DNA from: Acinetobacter shaoyimingii
GTDB lineage: Bacteria; Pseudomonadota; Gammaproteobacteria; Pseudomonadales; Moraxellaceae
Assembly (NCBI RefSeq): GCF_011578045.1
Contig: NZ_CP049801.1
Location: 1,302,001 to 1,366,000 of the forward strand
Direction: 5' to 3'
DNA: 64,000 nt
Of this stretch, positions 9,543 to 18,887 are shown one piece after another. Position numbers and translations under genes: made by a program. Below the pieces are notes generated by a model. The model ran no database searches. It saw nothing but the letters and a program-made list of their open reading frames with translations, and was not told the origin of the DNA. Within the stretch, counting starts at the first letter, position 1. Each line of letters starts with the position of its first letter.

Positions 9543-9932
9543 TTAATGGTTGTGATCATGCTTATTGGCATGAAATTCTTCGTTATGACGGAAACGAAGA
9601 TAGTTTTCAAACTGTTCACAATATTCGTCGTAGTTGTCTTCAAGCATCATTTGAAATTGTTGCATGATATAAGACATCACTTGATCTTTGGCATCACGCA
9701 TTTCTTTGCCGTCTTTAAAGCCATTTGCCGCTACCCAAGTATTAAAACGAGCAGTACCGAATAGCATTGCAGCACTCACTTGTCCACGCATTTCAGCAGG
9801 TTTGACATCTGAACCTTTTTCCACACGGCAAAATTCATTGGCTTGTTTAATAAATTCATCGGCACGTTCAAAGAATGCAGCATTCAACGCTTCTTCTTCG
9901 GTTACATCTGTCGCTTCAATCTTTTGAACCAT
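9543..9932 (-). CDS. DUF3144-like small cytosolic protein
   Basis: 129 residues, acidic and mostly helical. It contains FFERADEFIKQAN and a middle segment ending in AAMLFGTARFNTW, which I associate with the DUF3144 family, and ends in a His-rich HKHDHNH tail. No signal peptide or membrane segment. AGGAAC lies 8 bases before the ATG. Function is unknown; the His tail may bind metal but could be incidental. Confidence 0.75.
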   Translation of the reverse strand: MVQKIEATDVTEEEALNAAFFERADEFIKQANEFCRVEKGSDVKPAEMRGQVSAAMLFGTARFNTWVAANGFKDGKEMRDAKDQVMSYIMQQFQMMLEDNYDEYCEQFENYLRFRHNEEFHANKHDHNH

Positions 9933-10033
9933 GAACTTGTTCCTAACTTAAAAAACTAATGGCGTATTATAGGCAAAGGCTTGCATAAACTAAACCTTTG
10001 ACTTAATCTAAAAATAGCCTAAGCAAATTGGAA

Positions 10034-10672
10034 ATGATGATGCAGGATGCGATTGCGGTTCAAAGTTTAAAAAGTGATATTGCACTTTTACGCCAAAATA
10101 TTTGGCCACCTGCAGACTTGGCCAATGTTGAAGGCTTACCGATTTACTATGGTACAAAAGCACAGGTTGATGCTTATTATGCACAGTGGACTGGGCTGAT
10201 TGAGCGCGCGCAAGATTTATTTCAGCCTTTTATGGAAGATGAAGTTTTAGATGCGATTCATCTGCCTAGTCATTTGAATCTGCCATTGTTCTATTTTCAT
10301 GTCGATCGTATTCGTGTGAATAAAACACGTGCTAAAGAGTCGAAAACGTTTCGGGGGATTGCAAGTTTAATTGATAAATGCGGTCAGTTTGAACCTGATC
10401 AAGTCCGTGCCATGTCGCACTGGTTAGATAGTGATGACACGGCAGCTTTGGTAGCACATCGTGAATTTGTCGACTTACGCACTTATGTGTTTCAGCATGG
10501 TCAAAGTGAATATACGCGTACACGGTTTTATGTAAATGGCATTGTGTTAAGTGTAGAACCACATTTTGAGTTGGTCGATGCACGAGATAAGCCACGTAAA
10601 CAGCGCAATGACAGTTATAGTGATCCACTTGCAGATAACAATACTTGGCGTGTGTATGGGAAGTATCGATAA
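10034..10672 (+). CDS. Hypothetical protein, about 212 aa
   Basis: I do not recognise this family. The protein is soluble, without signal peptide or membrane segments, and rich in Asp, Arg and aromatic residues. It contains HLPSHLNLPLFYFHVDRIRV near residue 80 and a C terminus with several Arg/Lys and Tyr. Three consecutive ATG codons (10034, 10037, 10040) and an upstream TTG at 10028 make the start uncertain; only a weak GGA precedes them. It is followed by a strong terminator and convergent with the CocE-type gene. Confidence 0.7.
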   Translation: MMMQDAIAVQSLKSDIALLRQNIWPPADLANVEGLPIYYGTKAQVDAYYAQWTGLIERAQDLFQPFMEDEVLDAIHLPSHLNLPLFYFHVDRIRVNKTRAKESKTFRGIASLIDKCGQFEPDQVRAMSHWLDSDDTAALVAHREFVDLRTYVFQHGQSEYTRTRFYVNGIVLSVEPHFELVDARDKPRKQRNDSYSDPLADNNTWRVYGKYR

Positions 10673-10697
10673 GATTTTTATATTCACTTTAGCATTT

Positions 10698-10731
10698 AAA
10701 AAACCCCAAGTTTTTGACTTGGGGTTTTTTG
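10698..10731. terminator. Bidirectional terminator
   Basis: The 10-bp perfect stem AAACCCCAAG / CTTGGGGTTT with a 7-base loop is flanked by A-rich and T-rich runs. It separates convergent genes ending at 10672 and 10752. Confidence 0.88.
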
Positions 10732-10751
10732 ATTCCAAACACATTAAATCA

Positions 10752-12779
10752 TCAGTTTTTCACATATTGTGTCGGTACTTTAGGCAAGACCACACTCGAT
10801 GGATAACTGGCATTTGAGTAAATTGAAATTGAACCCAATAAAGTTGATTTTAAAGTCGGTAAAGGTGCGACACCTTTCCAAATATCACTGGCAACAACTG
10901 AAACCTGAATTTTATGACCCTTAGGAATCAGAACTGCTGTTGGTGGAATTTCAATTTGCATTAATACAGGTTGGTTTTTTTCCAATGGCTGAACGTCTTC
11001 CTTCTTAAAAGTTTGCCATGGTTGAATCATTTGACCTTGAATATAACGTGAACGGGATTCGTCAACTTTGCGTAAAGATGCTGTTAAAATACCAGTACTG
11101 AGTGTTTTTGCATTGCCCGTTTTCGGGTCTACATCAGATATCCGAACGACTATCCCTGTATCTTTCGAACTGGTTGAAACCCACAAATCGGCTTGCATCG
11201 GACCATTTAGATAATAATCTTCAGTCAAGGGTTCAGTATTAAATACCGCAGCAGGAATATTAGACAAGTTACTATTTTCTAAGCAAGGAAAGGGGACTAA
11301 GCTTGAGATTCCCATTGTCACTTGTTCGACAGTACTTGAACAAAGACCAAAAGTAGGCGCTTGAATTAAAAAGCTTTCACCAGATTTATCAGTGGTTTTA
11401 TCTCGTACTAAAGTGTGTTTATTATTTAGAAAGAAACGATCAGGCGTCAGTTCCACATGAGGCCAATCTGTCGTGGTGACATAATTTTCATAACCATGAA
11501 CCCACTGCGTGACATTCGGCAGTCGGTCAGCACCCACATCCATACCTTTTAAATATTGGTCAAACCACTGCAATGCTATTTTCTCTAATTTCGGAATATT
11601 GTCTTTTGGCAAGGACGGAAAAAGTTGTGCTGCTTGGATATGATTCCAAGGCCCAATGAAGATTTTGGCAGTCGTTTGATCTTTCAATGCCTCTAACCAT
11701 AAGGGTTCACTACGCTGGAACAGATCACGTGTACCACCGACGATAAAGGTCGGTACTTTAATTTTGTCGGCATATTCTAAAGGAGATCGTTCGCCCCAAA
11801 AATCATAATCAAAGGCGAAATCAGTTCCACCAAGTGCATCGAAAACCAATGGGATTTGGAACTCAGTGGTGTTTTTTAATTTTTCATAAGCCAAAGCTTG
11901 CCCCTTGACTGGGTCTGCAAGATAAGCATCAATGGGCAATGTCCCTAAAACGGTGATAATCCCTAACCAAGCAGGAATAAAGTTGGTATTCAGTTGACCA
12001 CCATTAAATAAAATATCACGATAACTGTCACCAATCGGCACAATGGGAAATGCAGCTTTTACAGCAGGATGTTGAGTCGCAGCACCAAGAAGTGTCGTGA
12101 TGCCTAAATACGAGACACCATATAAGCCAATCTTGCCATTCGACCAAGATTGCTTACTCGTCCAATCAATAATCTCAAAAGCGTCTTGTTGCTCAGTGTT
12201 GCCAAATGCTTCCCATTTGCCAGCAGAGTTACCAGTACCACGTACATCGACGACGACCGTAGCATAACCGCGTTTGACCATATCAGGGTCTGCACCACCG
12301 ACAATCGAGGAAATACGACCAATTGTCCCTCCGTTATATGCGGTTTGAATGAGAATAACAGGGAATTGTGTATTGACTGCATTGCCTTGTTCATCTGCAG
12401 GTAAGGTGACATACACCGCAATGCGAGTGCCATCCTTCATATTAATCCATTGGGTAGGAAGCGCTTTAATTTTAGGATAATCTTCAGCTCGATCATAAAG
12501 CTGCCATTTTGCATCTGCATTTGTGGTCACAGGATATTGTGCTTTACTCACATTCGCACGTGTGCCAAGGCGGGTGTTTTTTAATGTGATATTCGGATGT
12601 CCGATTTGGTTCGGATCTAAAGTAGTTGCATTGGGTGTGTTGGATTGAGGGCTAAGGTAGTTTAAATCCGAGGTGATATTTTGAGTTGGTGTGATTGATT
12701 TATTGACAATACCTACTGTCGTTCCAATCACTGCAACACCAATACCAATTGCAGCATAAAGCGTGTTTAATAATTTCAT
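10752..12779 (-). CDS. CocE/NonD-family hydrolase (X-Pro dipeptidyl-peptidase S15 type)
   Basis: 675 residues with an N-terminal hydrophobic segment (residues 5-25), either signal peptide or anchor, so it is probably exported. The alpha/beta-hydrolase domain shows DVRGTGNSAG near residue 178, the nucleophile elbow YGVSYLG with S223, an Asp in GGTRDLF and a His in GPWNHIQ. The C-terminal part from about 450 matches the jelly-roll domain of CocE/S15 enzymes. Relatives cleave ester or amide bonds (cocaine esterase, alpha-amino ester hydrolases); the substrate is not predictable. It stands alone. Confidence 0.85.
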   Translation of the reverse strand: MKLLNTLYAAIGIGVAVIGTTVGIVNKSITPTQNITSDLNYLSPQSNTPNATTLDPNQIGHPNITLKNTRLGTRANVSKAQYPVTTNADAKWQLYDRAEDYPKIKALPTQWINMKDGTRIAVYVTLPADEQGNAVNTQFPVILIQTAYNGGTIGRISSIVGGADPDMVKRGYATVVVDVRGTGNSAGKWEAFGNTEQQDAFEIIDWTSKQSWSNGKIGLYGVSYLGITTLLGAATQHPAVKAAFPIVPIGDSYRDILFNGGQLNTNFIPAWLGIITVLGTLPIDAYLADPVKGQALAYEKLKNTTEFQIPLVFDALGGTDFAFDYDFWGERSPLEYADKIKVPTFIVGGTRDLFQRSEPLWLEALKDQTTAKIFIGPWNHIQAAQLFPSLPKDNIPKLEKIALQWFDQYLKGMDVGADRLPNVTQWVHGYENYVTTTDWPHVELTPDRFFLNNKHTLVRDKTTDKSGESFLIQAPTFGLCSSTVEQVTMGISSLVPFPCLENSNLSNIPAAVFNTEPLTEDYYLNGPMQADLWVSTSSKDTGIVVRISDVDPKTGNAKTLSTGILTASLRKVDESRSRYIQGQMIQPWQTFKKEDVQPLEKNQPVLMQIEIPPTAVLIPKGHKIQVSVVASDIWKGVAPLPTLKSTLLGSISIYSNASYPSSVVLPKVPTQYVKN

Positions 12780-13203
12780 GGTAAAAATCCATTTTATTGT
12801 TCTTGGCTAATCAAGTTTTTTGTTATTACAAATAGCGATTTTAAAAGCATAACCTTTGCTTTTATTGAATAAGACTGTTGAGATGAACCTCCCTTTTTTG
12901 TTGAAGTATTTCTAAAAAAATGCATGAGTAGTTTTTCTATCATTGATTAGAAAAACTAACAAGTATTAAGTGATAAGTGGGGTTTATGGCATTTATAATT
13001 TATTTTTTATTATATTTATTCAATCGTTGAGTGCATACGTAATTTAGAGCTTCGATCTGTATAAATTGAAATGAGCACGGCTAGGAATAGAAATACGATT
13101 ATTCCTCATACTTATTTATAAGCAAAATAAATTGCTAAATAGAGACAAAATAAAGAGAAAAATAAAGTTTAGATCAGGGATAAAGCTAAGATAAAACATA
13201 GAT
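12780..13203. other. AT-rich intergenic gap with one long hairpin
   Basis: About 490 bp lie between the CocE-type gene start and the MFS gene end. The main structure is a perfect 11-bp palindrome arm pair at 12929-12958 (TAGTTTTTCTA / TAGAAAAACTA, 8-base loop) with no T-run, so it is not a classical terminator. No open frame with a credible start was found. Confidence 0.4.
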
Positions 13204-13237
13204 AAAAAACATGATGAAGGTTGAAACATCCATCATG
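13204..13237 (-). terminator. Terminator of the MFS gene
   Basis: On the minus strand CATGATG / CATCATG forms a 7-bp stem followed by six U. It lies about 36 bp beyond the MFS stop codon. Confidence 0.65.
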
Positions 13238-13272
13238 CTTATGCGTTGATGTGGCAATGGAAAAAATTATCT

Positions 13273-14517
13273 TCAATTCTGGCAGGTTGAAGCCTGTTCG
13301 ATTATTTTAGGATTATTTAAACCTCGACTATGGGTAAACACCGCTAAAAGTGCAAAAGCAATGAGGGTAACGACGCTATACAGTAAAATGCTGGTACTAA
13401 AATGATCCACCATAAAACCACCAATCAGTGCGCCAAGTGCGATCATCACTTGAAAAATACCGACGAATAAAGGCATACCTTTTTCAACGGCTTGAGGCGC
13501 GTGTAAAAACATCCAAATATTCGCTGTTGTTGGAAATGCACCGAATGCAAAACCCCAGATTGCTGTTAGAAAATAAGCACCAGTAAGATGGGTCGCATAA
13601 ATAGGAAATCCTATAAATACCACCGCTAAACACACTCCAACTGCAGCCAAGGTATATCTGACATTCAAATTGCTGCTATAACCTGCAAAAGCATTTCCAA
13701 AGAAACCTGCTGCACCATAGACCAATAACAGTGTACTAATGGTTGCACCATTAAAACCAGAGACATTCTTAAAAAATGGAGCTAAATAACTATAGGTCGA
13801 GAAATGTGCCAAACCAATCAGCAGAATAATTACTAAGCCTTTCCTCGCTTTCGGGTCAGCAAAAAGAGCAGGTAAGTCACGATACTGAATGGCTGAAGTG
13901 GGATATAATTTAGGAAGAAATAAGTATTCGAACACCAATATCACAGCACCAATCACAGCAGTCATTAAAAATGCAGTTCTCCATCCATAAAGTTCACTCA
14001 GCCATGTGCCAATGGGTACACCTAAAACTGTGGCTAAGGTCACACCTGCCATGACAATTGCCGTTGCTTTAGCAATAGGTAAGTGTGCAGGTGCAACACG
14101 ACCACTTAGCGCAATGGCCGTTGCCCAAAAGCCACCAATGGCAATCCCTAAAATAAATCGACTAAATAAAATCAAAGCAAAACTAGCAGCATATGCAGTA
14201 ATGAAATTGGCGATTACCATGACAGCCGTGAGTCCAATCAACAGATATCTTCGATCAAGACCCTTGACCCAAACGGATATAAGTGGCGCTGCAAAAGCCC
14301 CCATAACACCTGGCAGTGTAATTACTAAACCTGCTGTACCGACTGTAACCTGCAGATCTTGAGCAATGGCATTTAACACACCAATGGGGAGAAACTCACT
14401 GGTGACCAAAACAAATGCTGTAATGGATAGGGTGATGACGGCATACCAATTGCCTTGATGTTGATCTGGAGCGGTTTGCTGAAGATGAGATTCGTTCAAA
14501 TTGGCTTGAGTATTCAT
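13273..14517 (-). CDS. MFS drug/sugar efflux transporter (DHA1 type)
   Basis: 414 residues with about 12 hydrophobic segments. The FSRFILGIAIGGFWATA stretch near residue 118 is the signature of the SotB/AraJ/YdhP-like branch of DHA1 exporters, and GLDRRYLLIGL near residue 85 matches the loop 2-3 motif. It probably exports sugars or small toxic compounds by proton antiport. AGGAG lies 9 bases before the ATG. It is divergent from a TetR-type regulator, the standard layout for a regulated efflux pump. Confidence 0.87.
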   Translation of the reverse strand: MNTQANLNESHLQQTAPDQHQGNWYAVITLSITAFVLVTSEFLPIGVLNAIAQDLQVTVGTAGLVITLPGVMGAFAAPLISVWVKGLDRRYLLIGLTAVMVIANFITAYAASFALILFSRFILGIAIGGFWATAIALSGRVAPAHLPIAKATAIVMAGVTLATVLGVPIGTWLSELYGWRTAFLMTAVIGAVILVFEYLFLPKLYPTSAIQYRDLPALFADPKARKGLVIILLIGLAHFSTYSYLAPFFKNVSGFNGATISTLLLVYGAAGFFGNAFAGYSSNLNVRYTLAAVGVCLAVVFIGFPIYATHLTGAYFLTAIWGFAFGAFPTTANIWMFLHAPQAVEKGMPLFVGIFQVMIALGALIGGFMVDHFSTSILLYSVVTLIAFALLAVFTHSRGLNNPKIIEQASTCQN

Positions 14518-14545
14518 GGACTGAAACTCCTGGTTTTTAATTTCA

Positions 14546-14621
14546 TAGTGATTGTTATAAAAATAAAATATTTGATTTATTGAGCAGGGTCAATTAATTT
14601 ATTAGTGATCGTTATAAAAAT
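14546..14621. promoter_or_regulatory. Duplicated 19-bp site between the MFS and TetR genes (candidate operators)
   Basis: TAGTGATTGTTATAAAAAT (14546-14564) recurs as TAGTGATCGTTATAAAAAT (14603-14621), 18 of 19 bases identical and in the same orientation, 57 bp apart. One copy lies near each divergent start. The duplication suggests binding by the adjacent TetR-family protein, although the copies are direct and not obviously palindromic. Confidence 0.55.
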
Positions 14622-14634
14622 TAATGGGATTGTT

Positions 14635-15288
14635 ATGCAGGATAATACAAAGCCCGAAAATCAAGCAGTTAGTTCGAATATACATTTACGTCGTCGCGGC
14701 AGACCAAAATGTTTTGATGAAAATCAAGCACTTGAAAAGGCGATGTTGTTATTTTGGCAGTATGGTTATGAGGCAACATCAATCAGTGATTTGACTCAAA
14801 GTTTGGGAATCACAGCGCCAAGTTTGTATGGAACTTTTGGCGATAAAGTTGAATTGTTTAAAAAAAGCTTGGACTATTATTTAGCAAATGAAGCATGCCC
14901 GATAGATGAAATTTTTAAACAAGCCAAAACTGCAAAAATTGCCATGGAGCTTTATCTATTTGAAAACTTAAAACGATTAATTCAAGACTATAAACCCACA
15001 GGGTGCATGCTGGTGGTTTCAACTATGAATTGTTCAATTACAAATCAGCAGATTCAAACGGAATTGCTCAATAAACGCTTAGCGACAAAACAGAAAATTT
15101 TTGCTCGTATCCAACAAGGTGTTAAACAGGGGGAAATTCCATCAATGACAGATATTCAAGCAATGACAGATTTTTATACCACCATGCTACAAGGTATGAC
15201 TATACAAGCACGTGATGGTGCAACAATGGAACAATTAGAACATGTAGTAATAATGGCAATGAAAAACTGGGACAATTTTCTAAAATAA
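14635..15288 (+). CDS. TetR/AcrR-family transcriptional regulator
   Basis: 217 residues. The N-terminal DNA-binding domain reads GRPKCFDENQALEKAMLLFW, then a helix-turn-helix with SISDLTQSLGITAPSLYGTF, typical of TetR proteins. The C-terminal part should bind a ligand. The GTG at 14605 is in frame, but the ATG at 14635 starts closer to the usual family position and has GGGA 7 bases upstream. It most likely represses the divergent MFS gene through the duplicated sites. Confidence 0.87.
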   Translation: MQDNTKPENQAVSSNIHLRRRGRPKCFDENQALEKAMLLFWQYGYEATSISDLTQSLGITAPSLYGTFGDKVELFKKSLDYYLANEACPIDEIFKQAKTAKIAMELYLFENLKRLIQDYKPTGCMLVVSTMNCSITNQQIQTELLNKRLATKQKIFARIQQGVKQGEIPSMTDIQAMTDFYTTMLQGMTIQARDGATMEQLEHVVIMAMKNWDNFLK

Positions 15289-15416
15289 TCATGCCCTGAT
15301 CTTCGTAGTTATTGTGCAACATGATAAATTTTATACACTTTTACCACAACTTTTTACCTATAAATATTTAAATTTCGACTCTAATAAAGCGCCAACATGA
15401 GATAGCGATTTATTTT

Positions 15417-17129
15417 ATGCATGCATCGAAATTAAATACCTATTTATCTATATGGCGTATCTCTAAACAATATGATCAAAATCCCTTAAAAATGATCGCA
15501 ATTGTCAGCTCATTTTTACTGGTTTCAACTGTAATAGGTGTTCTGCTTCCTTATCTTTTAAAATTATTAATTGACGAATCTCAATCGAGTTCAACTTCTC
15601 AATCTGTCAGTCTATTTTCTTTTTCAAACCTGTATTTTTTAGCCTTTGCTTATGCGATGGGGTGGTTAATATCGCAGGCAATAGATCAATTTAAAAATAT
15701 GTTTAGCGCACTTTTTTTTCGAAATTTCGAAAGTGCGCTGGTATATAAAGGCTTAGAAAATTATTTTAATTTAAAATATGAGGAACAAAAAAAGATTGAA
15801 GCTGGTGTGTTTAATGCAGATTTATGGCGTGGAGCAAGTGGGTTTTCACAAATCACCTATACTATCTTATTTGTCATCATTCCGATTGTGATTCAAATTA
15901 TTGGTATGGTTTGGGTGTTGGCACATAATATTGGTGTTATTTATTCTTTATATTTTCTCATATTTTCAATTATTACTTTAGCATTGTCTTTATTAATTAC
16001 CTTTAAGACTCATGATATTTTTACTGCAATGTATGAGTCGCGCAATAGTTTGAATCAATTCATTATCGAAAAAATTAGCGGCGCTTATGATATAAAAGTT
16101 AATGCATCTTTAAATTACGAGTTAAAGGAATTTGATAACCGTATTCATACATTTAAACGGAAAGCGGGTCATAACTATAAAAAAGCGGTTGTTTTTATGC
16201 TCTATCAACTTATATTTATTGGCTTTTTTTTGCTCTTTTTTATGTTGCTTTCAGTTTATCTTTTTCAGCAAAAACAACAAATAACGGCCGGTGATTTTGT
16301 CCTTATTAGTACTTATATTGTGAGTTTGACACTACCATTAATGATGATGTCGCAAAGCATTATTCGTTTGCGTGGAGATTTTATTGCTGCGCAAAAATAC
16401 TATGATTATTTTAATTTGCAAAAGGATGAATTGAGTCAAAAACAGCTTAATCAAAGTACATCTTTATATGAATTTCGACATTCAAATTTTATGTTAGGGC
16501 AATATTTAGTTCATGATTTCAACTTTAAAATAGAGCATGGTAAATGCTATGTTGCGATTGGTCGTACAGGTATTGGAAAGACCAGTTTTATCCATTATCT
16601 GATTGGATTACAACAGATCCAAAAAGGTCAGTTAAAGTACAAAGATGTGGATATCAGTGAGCAGTTTTCAGCGCAAATTTTCAAAGAAATTGCCTTTGTT
16701 AGTCAAAATCCAATCGTTTATTCAGGAACGCTCAGACAAAATTTAGTCCATAACAGCCAGTATAATTATAGTGACCAAGATTTATATGAATGGTTAGATC
16801 GTTTTCATCTAACGAAAATTTTACATAAGAATAATATACAGTTAGATGATGATTTGCAGGATATTTATAAAAGTTTTTCAGGTGGAGAAAAGCAAAGAAT
16901 CAGTATTATTCGTGCAATGTTGAAACGACCAGAACTTTTAATTATGGATGAACCGACAGCCGCTTTAGACGAGCGAACAAGTCTTGAGCTGATGCCATTT
17001 ATTCGAAAACGTGTTCCAACCATTTTTATGATTTCACATGCAAATTATGCGCTAGAATTCGCTGATGAAATTATCGATTTTAATCAGCTTATTGTAGCCA
17101 GCACTGAAGTAGAATTGGATCATAAATAA
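15417..17129 (+). CDS. ABC exporter half-transporter (fused permease and ATPase)
   Basis: 570 residues. About six transmembrane helices occupy residues 25-310. The ATPase domain carries Walker A GRTGIGKTS at 382-390, the signature SGGEK near 486, Walker B LLIMDEP near 508 and the H-loop ISHA. There is no N-terminal C39 peptidase domain. It stands alone, without an HlyD partner or a target gene, and is AT-rich with no clear ribosome site. Lipid, peptide or drug export are all possible. Confidence 0.88.
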   Translation: MHASKLNTYLSIWRISKQYDQNPLKMIAIVSSFLLVSTVIGVLLPYLLKLLIDESQSSSTSQSVSLFSFSNLYFLAFAYAMGWLISQAIDQFKNMFSALFFRNFESALVYKGLENYFNLKYEEQKKIEAGVFNADLWRGASGFSQITYTILFVIIPIVIQIIGMVWVLAHNIGVIYSLYFLIFSIITLALSLLITFKTHDIFTAMYESRNSLNQFIIEKISGAYDIKVNASLNYELKEFDNRIHTFKRKAGHNYKKAVVFMLYQLIFIGFFLLFFMLLSVYLFQQKQQITAGDFVLISTYIVSLTLPLMMMSQSIIRLRGDFIAAQKYYDYFNLQKDELSQKQLNQSTSLYEFRHSNFMLGQYLVHDFNFKIEHGKCYVAIGRTGIGKTSFIHYLIGLQQIQKGQLKYKDVDISEQFSAQIFKEIAFVSQNPIVYSGTLRQNLVHNSQYNYSDQDLYEWLDRFHLTKILHKNNIQLDDDLQDIYKSFSGGEKQRISIIRAMLKRPELLIMDEPTAALDERTSLELMPFIRKRVPTIFMISHANYALEFADEIIDFNQLIVASTEVELDHK

Positions 17130-17140
17130 GTAATAAGTTT

Positions 17141-17173
17141 AAAAAGAACTCATCGATATGATGAGTTCTTTTT
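17141..17173. terminator. Bidirectional terminator
   Basis: AAAAAGAACTCATC / GATGAGTTCTTTTT form a 14-bp stem with a 5-base loop between two converging genes. Confidence 0.9.
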
Positions 17174-17184
17174 AAAGATATATA

Positions 17185-18645
17185 TTATTTTAAGAACTTA
17201 CGACTTACTAGAAATTGTTCAGTCGCCTCTAACAGTTTTTCTGCATAAACCTCTTGCTTTGCCGTTAACCAACCGAGTGCAAACCAATCACTGGCCTCAA
17301 GTTCCGTTTGTTGTAAATAAGAAGAAGATGATGCCAAAATTTGATATTGCTCAGCTGCTTGTTGTGCATCATTCAAAGCCTTGCCATATTTTTGTAAATT
17401 TTTCACATCAAAAATATGAGTCAAAATCGGAAAACTAAATTTCAGTTCATTTAGGCGAAGTGCCAACTCATCTAAGCTTTCAAAATTAGAAATATCAGCG
17501 GCATTCAACGTGTCTTGCAAAATTTTATATTGGTTTTGCAAGGTTGTTTGCGCATACCATTTTAAATCGTTGCTTTGAGTTCTCTTTGATGTACCTAAAC
17601 TAAACATCAAAAGTTCTAAATAATGCTGAACATTCTGTGTCGATTTGACCAAATTATTCAGTTTCTCTTGTGCATAGAGTACGTCCTTGCTCAAGCTTTC
17701 AGCTGTTTTTGGATTTTGCAATAATGCACCCAAAGTTTGTTGCATGTGATCATAATGCTTTAAATTTTCAAAATGGCTCTTAAATGCAGACAACTGATTT
17801 GACCATTTGTCGACACCTTTAGAAGTCCAATCTTTAAATAAGGACAATGTTAGATACAAATGGTTAAGCGCTAAATGCGCTTGATCAATATGTTCTTTTT
17901 CTGCAAGGTTTGATGAGATTGCAGCAATATTCGGCAATAGATGTTGCATATAATGAGCAATTAAATGACGAATGCTTTTTTCAGCGGTTTCTTTTTTACT
18001 TAAATTCAGTTCTTTTTCTAAAGTTGCAGGACTAACTTTGAGATCTTGGTGAAGTAAGTTACCAAATTCAGCTTTGCTGCGCACATCTAACCATAACTGG
18101 TATTTTTTTACCCACTCAAAACTAAACGCAAGCAGATCCTCAACGGAACCATTTTTGAGTTCAAATTCAACTTCATAGATATCTTGTTGATTTGTTTCTG
18201 TTCGTACCACGCCAACATCAACAGCCACTTCAATTTCTGCATCTTCAAAGCTTATGACGCGTAAGGTACGTTCAATGCAGGTTTCAAACTGCAATTGCAA
18301 TCCCTCAGTTTGAGTAGTGAGCGCTTGATTTAATATGCTTTTTGCTTCAGGAATAGTATCGTAAACCGATAAATCCAAATCAGGTGCATGTTCTAATTCA
18401 CCCAAATCAAGATTATGTTCAAAACGTTGAATATGACTTTTACTGGCTGCTTTTAAAGTCTGAATCCAACGTGTACCTTCAAGACGTTGGCGAAGGGCAA
18501 TACCATGTTGTGAAAGCAAACGGTCTGGTGTATCAAAATACTTCGCTTGTAATTGAATAATTTCAGATTTTTTAGGATCGACAGCTTTAAGTATGGCATT
18601 ACGTCTTGCTTCGGGTATCTGAAACTTTAATTCAACTTCAATCAT
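17185..18645 (-). CDS. CYTH-CHAD protein (inorganic triphosphatase, YgiF-like)
   Basis: 486 residues. The N-terminal CYTH domain (about 1-200) starts with the diagnostic ExExK motif, E3-V-E5-L-K7, and shows alternating acidic and basic residues such as RQRLEGTRW and EVEFELKNG. This tunnel fold hydrolyses inorganic triphosphate in E. coli YgiF. The remainder (about 215-486) is an alpha-helical, His-containing CHAD-like region, thought to bind polyphosphate. AGGA precedes the ATG. The protein should be cytosolic. Confidence 0.87.
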   Translation of the reverse strand: MIEVELKFQIPEARRNAILKAVDPKKSEIIQLQAKYFDTPDRLLSQHGIALRQRLEGTRWIQTLKAASKSHIQRFEHNLDLGELEHAPDLDLSVYDTIPEAKSILNQALTTQTEGLQLQFETCIERTLRVISFEDAEIEVAVDVGVVRTETNQQDIYEVEFELKNGSVEDLLAFSFEWVKKYQLWLDVRSKAEFGNLLHQDLKVSPATLEKELNLSKKETAEKSIRHLIAHYMQHLLPNIAAISSNLAEKEHIDQAHLALNHLYLTLSLFKDWTSKGVDKWSNQLSAFKSHFENLKHYDHMQQTLGALLQNPKTAESLSKDVLYAQEKLNNLVKSTQNVQHYLELLMFSLGTSKRTQSNDLKWYAQTTLQNQYKILQDTLNAADISNFESLDELALRLNELKFSFPILTHIFDVKNLQKYGKALNDAQQAAEQYQILASSSSYLQQTELEASDWFALGWLTAKQEVYAEKLLEATEQFLVSRKFLK

Positions 18646-18887
18646 CGTGAAATCCTAAAAAACATATTTTTCTATATAAAATCTACTGTTATGCAGATAA
18701 AAATGAACATTTATACGTCTGTTCAAAACGAATCTGCACGATTGTAACTGATTCAATTTAAAATCGCTTAAGACAAATGATCTATTTTGGAAACAAATAG
18801 AGAAAACAAATTTTTTCAACATTAGAGATGCTTTTAAATTAATCAGGATTGCTTTATTGTGATTAAAAAACTATCAGGATGATCAAT

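Noticed and set aside
15417..17129. This ABC protein as exporter of the double-glycine peptide at 59.6 kb
   Set aside because: It lacks the N-terminal C39 peptidase and HlyD-type partner and lies 44 kb away; no sequence link is visible.
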